8,964 bases of DNA from Alphaproteobacteria bacterium UBA6189 (GTDB taxonomy: Bacteria; Pseudomonadota; Alphaproteobacteria; Rickettsiales; UBA3002). Of this stretch, positions 4,619 through 8,964 are shown piece by piece. The stretch covers positions 1 through 8,964 of the forward strand of contig DITH01000200.1 of NCBI GenBank assembly GCA_002422745.1. The letters run 5' to 3'. How positions within the stretch are numbered: the stretch's first letter is position 1; each line of letters opens with the position of its first letter. The notes below the pieces were generated by a model, which was given only the letters and a program-made list of their open reading frames with translations, had not been told where the DNA came from and searched no databases. A program made the translations under genes and the position numbers.

Positions 4619-6079
4619 TTACGGGGCAACGCAGTCGTAGGCTATTTCCTCGTGCCAATCGGCACAACCGCCATCCCACCAGCCATTCACGACGCGCTCA
4701 TTTGCGACGTAGCAGGGAGCAGCACAGGAAGGATACATCGAATTTGGCTGGCCATTACAGCCACCTTGAACAATGCTGGAACTTCCCACGCATGCTGGCG
4801 GTGCCGGCGGCGGTGGCGGCGGTGCGGGATCGGGCGGTGGTGGTGGTGGCGAAGGATCGGGGCTTGGGCTTGGTGATGGGCTTGGGCTTGGCGATGGGTC
4901 GCTATAGCCGCAGGAAGCGCTGTTCCATTCGATATTCTGGACGTTATTGCAGTTATCGTAGGTGACATAGGCATAGCCCTCGCACTGGCCCCAGGTGCCC
5001 GCGCAACTTGGGCTGGGCGGCGGTGCTGGGTCTGGGCTTGGGCTCGGGCTTGGGCAGGCATCCATGGCGCAGCTGCGGGGGATGGTCTGGGTATTGCCGC
5101 AGCCATCGGCCTGGGTGACGTCCTGCGTGCCGGTACCGCCGCAGCTGCCGCCGCTACAGCTGGTGGCGCCGGTATCGACCCAGTTCTGGATACAGCATCC
5201 CTGGGCGATGTTGTTGAGGCTACGGGTGAGCTCGTTGCCGTCGCAGTCGCGGGTGACCCAGTCCTTACCCTCGCAGGTCTGGCTGCTGCTGCAGCCGGCC
5301 TTGGCGTCGGCGATCAGCATGGCGAGGGCGCAGCGTTTGCCGTCGTTGCTTACGGCGTAGGCCTCGGCGCTGGCGGTACAGCCGGGGGTGAGCCCGTCCT
5401 TATAGGCCATGAGGCTGCCGGAGCCGGGTTTGCCGTCATCGATCTTGGTGTCGAGGTTGCGTGCCTCGCGCGGGGTGAAGGCGGGGACGGTGAGGCGCCC
5501 GCCGCTGCTGCGGCCGATCTCGAGGATGGCTTTGGGGGTGGGCAGGTCGAACCAGTTGGGGTGGTCGGCGAAGGGGCCGACGGTCCACAGGGCGATGCCG
5601 GTGCGGTCGGCGGAGTCGAGGACGTTCTCGCCGGGGATGGCGTGCTGGGCGGAGTCGGGGCCGCTGACGCCGGTATAGGTGCCGGCGATGGTGCCGGCAT
5701 TGGCGAGGTGCTGGATAGCGCGGAAGGCCTCGCTGGTGGTGATGGCGCCATCGCCGTCGCCGTCGCAGGTTTCGGTGCGGGGCAGGCGGGTGCTGTGGGT
5801 GGGGCAGCCATTGGGGTCGGTACCCCAGAATTCGGTGGCGTCGGTCATGTCGCCGGGGATGGCCTGGTATTTATCGCGGAATTTGCCGTAGGCCTGCCCG
5901 CCGCTGCCGGCATCACTCACCGTCTGCTGCAGGGCGGTGGCGCGCAGCAGGTAGCGCCCGCTCAACACCGCACCCATCAGAATCCCCACAATCGCCAATA
6001 CCACCGCGATTTCTAACAGGGAGAAACCTGCGGAAACACGCCGGGTGGTAGTAAGACGTGGATGGGAAGAAAATCGCAT
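4619..6079 (-). CDS. Large Cys-rich prepilin-like protein with EF-hand loop and Pro/Ser linkers
   Basis: 486 residues. An 18-residue basic leader ends in Gly18, followed by FSLLEIAVVLAIVGILMG: the class III prepilin site (G|F, Glu at mature +5) with its hydrophobic helix, cut and methylated by prepilin peptidase and assembled into a type IV pilus or type II secretion pseudopilus. Residues 60-170 resemble alphaproteobacterial pilin-like proteins (KFRDKYQAIPGDM, later AIQHLANAG). Residues 106-117 (DGDGDGAITTSE) fit the canonical 12-residue EF-hand loop at positions 1, 3, 5, 6, 8 and 12. The C-terminal half has 22 of the 24 cysteines, in loosely repeated modules separated by (PS)n and poly-Pro/Asp linkers (343-358, 394-429). 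The protein is far longer than a major pilin, so I infer a minor or tip pilin with an exposed, disulfide-rich, possibly calcium-binding region. No other pilus gene is nearby. It could also be an orphan pseudopilin. Confidence 0.88.
   Translation of the reverse strand: MRFSSHPRLTTTRRVSAGFSLLEIAVVLAIVGILMGAVLSGRYLLRATALQQTVSDAGSGGQAYGKFRDKYQAIPGDMTDATEFWGTDPNGCPTHSTRLPRTETCDGDGDGAITTSEAFRAIQHLANAGTIAGTYTGVSGPDSAQHAIPGENVLDSADRTGIALWTVGPFADHPNWFDLPTPKAILEIGRSSGGRLTVPAFTPREARNLDTKIDDGKPGSGSLMAYKDGLTPGCTASAEAYAVSNDGKRCALAMLIADAKAGCSSSQTCEGKDWVTRDCDGNELTRSLNNIAQGCCIQNWVDTGATSCSGGSCGGTGTQDVTQADGCGNTQTIPRSCAMDACPSPSPSPDPAPPPSPSCAGTWGQCEGYAYVTYDNCNNVQNIEWNSASCGYSDPSPSPSPSPSPSPDPSPPPPPPDPAPPPPPPAPPACVGSSSIVQGGCNGQPNSMYPSCAAPCYVANERVVNGWWDGGCADWHEEIAYDCVAP
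4860..4895. repeat. Two perfect-but-one copies of an 18-bp tandem repeat inside the prepilin gene
   Basis: GGGCTTGGGCTTGGYGAT occurs at 4860-4877 and 4878-4895 (plus-strand reading), differing only at Y. Within it GGGCTT is itself doubled. On the coding strand it gives the alternating Pro-Ser linker at residues about 394-408. The unit is a multiple of three, so gain or loss would change linker length without a frameshift. Confidence 0.85.
5028..5057. repeat. Second hexamer array in the prepilin gene
   Basis: Five GGGNNN hexamers in a row (GGGTCT, GGGCTT, GGGCTC, GGGCTT, GGGCAG) encode the shorter Pro-Ser linker near residues 342-351. It is the same kind of in-frame low-complexity DNA as at 4860-4895 but more degenerate. 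Confidence 0.7.
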
Positions 6080-6091
6080 ATGCTACCTAGA

Positions 6092-6120
6092 ATTTTGCCA
6101 GAATAGGCGGGGCCATGCAA
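6092..6120 (-). promoter_or_regulatory. Candidate promoter of the prepilin-like gene
   Basis: Read on the minus strand, TTGCAT (6120-6115) is followed after exactly 17 bases by CAAAAT (6097-6092), then a short leader with AGGT before the ATG at 6079. Matches to the -35 and -10 consensus are only 3/6 and 4/6. The rest of the 6080-6237 gap to tig shows no gene and no convincing tig promoter; it holds a CCGGCA/TGCCGG inverted pair at about 6135-6171. Confidence 0.3.
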
Positions 6121-6237
6121 GATATTAAAAGCACGCCGGCAGCGCGATAAACCTGAAAAACCCCTTGCCGGGTGAGGCGGGCTGTGGTTTGTAGCCGCTT
6201 CATTTTGAAACTCGCATTTTTATCAGGATCCACCATC

Positions 6238-7581
6238 ATGCAGATTACCGAAAAAGAACATCAAGGCCTCACCTACAGCTTTGCCGTTACCGTTCCCGCT
6301 TCCGCCATCGCGCAGGAAAGCGAAGTGGAGTTGAAGCGTGTCGGCGAGAAGGTAAAAATGCCCGGCTTCCGCCCCGGCAAGGTGCCGATGAACGTGCTGA
6401 AGCAAAAATATGGCAAGGACGTGATGGGCGACGTGCTGCAAAACAGCATTAACAATGCCGTGCGCCAAGTGGTCGAGGAGAAGAAGCTTCGCCCCGCCCT
6501 GCAGCCGGATGTAAAAATTACCGAGTTTGAAGAAGGTGGCGATTTGAGCTTCGACATGACGCTGGAAGTATTCCCGGAAGTGCCCGCGCTCGATTACGAC
6601 AGCATCACGATCGACGAACTCACGGTCGACGTGCCCGATAGCGAAGTCGAGCAGTCGCTCGAGCGTCTGGCCCGTTCGCGTCGCCACCCGCACACCAAGG
6701 ATGGCGCCGCCGAGCAGGGCGACGTCGTGAAAATCGATTTCGTCGGCAAGCGCGATGGGGTGGCTTTCCCTGGTGGCACCGGCGAAGGTTTCCAGCTGGA
6801 GCTGGGCTCTGGCCAGTTCATCCCGGGGTTTGAAGAACAGCTCGTTGGCGCCAAGGCCGGTGACAAGGTAGATGTAAACGTGACCTTCCCCACCGAATAC
6901 CACAGCAAAGATCTCGCCGGGGCGGCAGCCACCTTCGATGTGACTGTGCACGAAGTTTCGTACATGCATACGCCGGATGTGAGCGACAAAATGGCCGAGG
7001 GTTTCGGGTTTGAAAACCTCGATAAACTGAAAGACGCCATTCGCGAGCAGCTGTCGGAAGAGTTCAAGCGCGCCGCACGTAATAAAGCGAAGAAGCAGCT
7101 GTTCGACGTGCTCGACGAAAAACTGACTTACCCCGTGCCACAAGGCATGCTGAAACTTGAGCGCGAAAGCATCCTCAAGCAGGTGGAGGAGGCGAAGAAA
7201 GCCGGTGATCCGGAATTGAAAGACAAGTCCGACGATGAGATCGCCAAAGAATACGAGAAAATCGCCGAGCGCCGTGTGAAGCTGGGGATTTTACTGTCGG
7301 ATATCGGCCGCAGCAATAACCTGCAGATCACCCGCGAGGAAATCTCGTCGGCGGTCATGAGCCAGGCGCGCAACTATCCGGGGCAGGAAGAAAAAGTCTT
7401 CGAATTCTACCAGAAGAACCCGCAACAGCTCGATGAGCTGCGCGGCCCCATCCTCGAAGAAAAAGCGGTCGATTTTATCCTCAGCAAAGTGAAGCGTAAT
7501 CCGAAACCGGTCAGCGTTGAAGCGTTGATGGGTGAAGAGGAAGCCGCCGAAGCGCCGAAGAAAAAAGCCGCCAAGAACTAA
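6238..7581 (+). CDS. tig: Trigger factor, ribosome-associated chaperone and peptidyl-prolyl isomerase
   Basis: 447 residues, full length for the family. I start at the ATG at 6238 (MQITEKEHQGLTYSF), preceded by AGGA. The 22 in-frame codons upstream of it do not resemble trigger factor. The N-terminal domain carries the ribosome-docking signature MPGFRPGKVP (41-50), equivalent to the GFRxGKVP loop that binds protein L23. Residues about 160-245 form the FKBP-type isomerase domain (GDVVKIDFVGKRDG, FIPGFEEQLVGAKAGD, TFPTEYHSKDLAG). The remainder is the helical SurA-like chaperone body, ending in a Lys/Ala-rich tail. It binds nascent chains leaving the ribosome tunnel and delays misfolding in the cytoplasm. 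It stands before clpP as in most proteobacteria. A strong intrinsic terminator follows 26 bases after the stop, so read-through into clpP should be limited. Confidence 0.98.
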   Translation: MQITEKEHQGLTYSFAVTVPASAIAQESEVELKRVGEKVKMPGFRPGKVPMNVLKQKYGKDVMGDVLQNSINNAVRQVVEEKKLRPALQPDVKITEFEEGGDLSFDMTLEVFPEVPALDYDSITIDELTVDVPDSEVEQSLERLARSRRHPHTKDGAAEQGDVVKIDFVGKRDGVAFPGGTGEGFQLELGSGQFIPGFEEQLVGAKAGDKVDVNVTFPTEYHSKDLAGAAATFDVTVHEVSYMHTPDVSDKMAEGFGFENLDKLKDAIREQLSEEFKRAARNKAKKQLFDVLDEKLTYPVPQGMLKLERESILKQVEEAKKAGDPELKDKSDDEIAKEYEKIAERRVKLGILLSDIGRSNNLQITREEISSAVMSQARNYPGQEEKVFEFYQKNPQQLDELRGPILEEKAVDFILSKVKRNPKPVSVEALMGEEEAAEAPKKKAAKN

Positions 7582-7607
7582 TCCGTCTTTTCTTGTGATG
7601 GTATTAC

Positions 7608-7642
7608 ATGCCCGGGCTGCAAAGCCCGGGCATTTGCTTTTT
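7608..7642 (+). terminator. Rho-independent terminator of tig
   Basis: ATGCCCGGGCT (7608-7618) and AGCCCGGGCAT (7623-7633) form a perfect 11-bp, G+C-rich stem closed by a GCAA tetraloop. The T-rich tail TTGCTTTTT (7634-7642) follows. It begins 26 bases after the tig stop codon. Confidence 0.95.
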
Positions 7643-7708
7643 CGGAGCGTGGCGGAAACCACACAATCGCACGGTCGATTCTTAAAACTTTTCCATGATG
7701 CGCTGCAC

Positions 7709-7752
7709 CCACCCTTGACGGGGTGGAAATGCTGGGGCAGCCTGCCTATATA
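7709..7752 (+). promoter_or_regulatory. Candidate clpP promoter region with an upstream dyad
   Basis: A -10-like TATATA (7747-7752, followed by AA) lies 43 bases before the clpP ATG. TGGAAA (7724-7729), 17 bases upstream of it, matches 4/6 of the -35 consensus. Overlapping that is a perfect dyad, CCACCC-TTGACG-GGGTGG (7709-7726), a possible operator. The TTGACG inside the dyad looks like a -35 box but is 26 bases from the -10, too far to pair with it. The rest of the 7582-7795 gap holds only the tig terminator. Confidence 0.4.
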
Positions 7753-7795
7753 AAACGGACAACCAAAACCAATATTTCGCTCCCGGGAGAATTTC

Positions 7796-8470
7796 ATGAT
7801 CCATACTAAAAACGACATGCGCGATGCGTACCACGACATGCTCGGCACGCCGGAACAGGCGGCGCTGGTGCCGATGGTGGTCGAACAGTCGAGCCGCGGC
7901 GAGCGCGCCTACGATATCTACTCGCGTCTGCTGAAGGAACGGATCATCTTCCTCACCGGTGAGGTGGAAGACCATATGTGCTCGCTGATCGTGGCGCAGC
8001 TTTTGTTCCTTGAGTCGGAAAACCCCGATAAGGAAATCTCGCTGTACATCAACTCGCCCGGCGGGGTGGTGACGGCCGGTCTGTCGGTCTACGATACGAT
8101 GCAATATATTAAACCAAAGGTTGGCACGCTGTGTATCGGCCAGGCTGCCTCGATGGGTTCGCTGCTGCTGACGGCAGGCGAGCCGGGCATGCGATTTGCC
8201 ACGCCCAACGCACGCATCATGATCCACCAGCCGTCGGGCGGTTTCCGCGGCCAGGCATCGGATATTGAAATACACGCGCAGGAGATTCTCAACCTGCGTC
8301 GCCGCCTCAACGATATGTATGTGAAACATACCGGTCAGAAGCTGCCGATTATCGAAAAAGCGATGGACCGCGATAATTTCATGGCTGCCGACGCGGCGCT
8401 GAAGTTCGGGCTGATCGATGACATCGTCGCCAATCGGGCCGATCCGGAAAAGGCTGTAAAGAAGAAGTAG
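7796..8470 (+). CDS. clpP: ATP-dependent Clp protease proteolytic subunit
   Basis: 224 residues, a complete serine peptidase of family S14. The catalytic triad is visible with family spacing: Ser119 in GQAASMGS, His144 in MIHQPSGG, and Asp193 in MDRDNFM, separated by 25 and 49 residues. Other family blocks are RIIFLTGEV (49-57), LYINSPGG (83-90) and the handle-helix region after residue 150. The first 20 or so residues are a likely propeptide removed autocatalytically. The protein forms the double-heptamer chamber that degrades substrates fed by ClpX or ClpA in the cytoplasm. The ATG has GGGAGA (7785-7790) 5 bases upstream. The C-terminus ends in a Lys-rich tail (KAVKKK). It is followed 87 bases later by clpX, its unfoldase partner. 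Confidence 0.98.
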   Translation: MIHTKNDMRDAYHDMLGTPEQAALVPMVVEQSSRGERAYDIYSRLLKERIIFLTGEVEDHMCSLIVAQLLFLESENPDKEISLYINSPGGVVTAGLSVYDTMQYIKPKVGTLCIGQAASMGSLLLTAGEPGMRFATPNARIMIHQPSGGFRGQASDIEIHAQEILNLRRRLNDMYVKHTGQKLPIIEKAMDRDNFMAADAALKFGLIDDIVANRADPEKAVKKK

Positions 8471-8527
8471 TTACGGCTGCGCGGAATACCGCCAAACCGT
8501 AAACTGGTACGAAACTTGAATTGGGTA

Positions 8528-8536
8528 TGTTATACT
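8528..8536 (+). promoter_or_regulatory. Extended -10 promoter element ahead of clpX
   Basis: TGTTATACT carries the TGN extension directly before TATACT (5/6 match to TATAAT), 21 bases before the clpX ATG. No clear -35 lies 17 bases upstream (TACGAA at 8508-8513), which extended -10 promoters tolerate. It suggests clpX can be transcribed separately from clpP. No terminator was seen after clpP, so co-transcription is also possible. Confidence 0.5.
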
Positions 8537-8557
8537 CACCCGTAAAAGGAAGCACGC

Positions 8558-8964
8558 ATGAGTAAACCGCGCGAAACGAAAACCACCCGTTACTGCTCGT
8601 TCTGTGGCAAGAGCGAACATGAGGTGCGCAAGCTGATTGCGGGACCGACCGTGTTCATCTGCGACGAATGTGTCGAGTTGTGCATGGACATCATCCGCGA
8701 GGAAACCAAGACATCGGGGCTGAAATCCAGTGACGGCGTGCCCACACCGCGCGACATCTGCAAGGTGCTGGACGATTATGTCATCGGCCAGATCCATGCC
8801 AAGCGGGTCCTGTCGGTCGCGGTCCACAACCACTACAAACGCCTGAACCATTCGTCCGGCAAGGCCGGCGAGGTCGAGCTGTCCAAGTCCAACATCCTGC
8901 TGATCGGCCCCACGGGCTGTGGCAAGACCCTGCTTGCGCAGACGCTGGCGCGAATTCTGGATGT
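8558..8964 (+). CDS. clpX: ATP-dependent Clp protease ATP-binding subunit ClpX (5' part, cut by window edge)
   Basis: The visible 135 residues are the N-terminal zinc-binding domain and the start of the AAA+ module; the frame runs off the right edge. Zinc ligands are Cys13, Cys16, Cys35 and Cys38 (YCSFCGK and [10 protein letters not shown]). [17 protein letters not shown] leads into the AAA+ core, and the Walker A is GPTGCGKT, with Cys where E. coli has Ser. The stretch [20 protein letters not shown] is typical of alphaproteobacterial ClpX. It forms a hexamer that recognises tagged or adaptor-delivered proteins, unfolds them with ATP and threads them into ClpP. The AAGGA ribosome-binding site (8546-8550) lies 7 bases before the ATG. 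The identity is certain from this part alone. Confidence 0.98.
   Translation, partial: MSKPRETKTTRYCSFCGKSEHEVRKLIAGPTVFICDECVELCMDIIREETKTSGLKSSDGVPTPRDICKVLDDYVIGQIHAKRVLSVAVHNHYKRLNHSSGKAGEVELSKSNILLIGPTGCGKTLLAQTLARILD

Noticed and set aside
4860..5057. GGGCTT repeats considered as a CRISPR-like or mobile repeat
   Set aside because: There are no spacers, the units are contiguous hexamers in frame, and they simply encode Pro-Ser linkers.
5561..6016. Gly/Ala/Val-rich plus-strand frame opposite the prepilin-like gene
   Set aside because: It is the antisense reading of a G+C-rich Pro/Ala/Gly-coding region; the repeat-like appearance comes from the opposite strand's codons.
6172..6237. 22-residue N-terminal extension of trigger factor
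   Set aside because: Trigger factor starts with MQ(I/V)-type sequences that match the ATG at 6238, which has AGGA upstream; the extension has no family similarity.
6223..7143. 306-codon minus-strand frame opposite tig, with similar frames at 7291-7848 and 7682-8329 opposite tig and clpP
   Set aside because: Fully antisense to highly conserved genes, with no domain or ribosome-binding site.
7715..7752. TTGACG with TATATA as a standard clpP promoter, or CCCTTGA as a heat-shock -35
   Set aside because: The spacing between TTGACG and TATATA is 26 bases, too long for either a housekeeping or a heat-shock promoter.

Overview
The window reads as part of an alphaproteobacterial chromosome. The right half carries the conserved protein-quality-control block tig, clpP and clpX. 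The ClpX start (zinc-finger cysteines at 13, 16, 35 and 38, then the GPTGCGKT Walker A) and the DUF3768 gene on the left are both typical of Alphaproteobacteria. I do not try to name a genus.

Positions 1 to about 4310 look like a prophage or prophage remnant, read mostly on the minus strand. In transcription order they hold: a fragment of an unrecognised gene (4312-4175); a minor tail protein Z-like gene (4159-3578); a plus-strand DUF3768 gene lying convergent to it (3192-3581); a stand-alone ParB-fold protein (2896-2306); a 504-residue protein that appears to join two ParB-like domains to a SAM-methyltransferase-like domain (2309-795); a small HAD-like protein with altered catalytic motifs (798-376); and a class I methyltransferase cut off by the left edge (400-1). 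The last four genes are chained by short overlaps (ATGA, ATGA, TAATG or a 25-base overlap). They start behind one good Shine-Dalgarno site and a leader with two inverted repeats, so they look like one operon. A role in DNA modification or anti-restriction is my inference.

Positions 4331-4552 hold a short PhnA/YjdM C-terminal-domain protein without its zinc ribbon. The phage/host border probably lies just before it, near 4290-4320. Positions 4619-6079 (minus) encode a large, Cys-rich, Pro/Ser-rich protein with a type IV prepilin leader and a textbook EF-hand loop. It is convergent with the PhnA gene and divergent from tig.

Positions 6238-8964 are core genes on the plus strand: tig with a strong intrinsic terminator, clpP with its own upstream region, and clpX with an extended -10 promoter in the gap after clpP. 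Trigger factor folds nascent chains, and ClpP and ClpX form the ATP-dependent protease that removes failures and regulators. The terminator after tig and the promoter-like sites before clpP and clpX suggest three transcription units rather than one. No rRNA, tRNA, CRISPR array or complete insertion sequence was seen.
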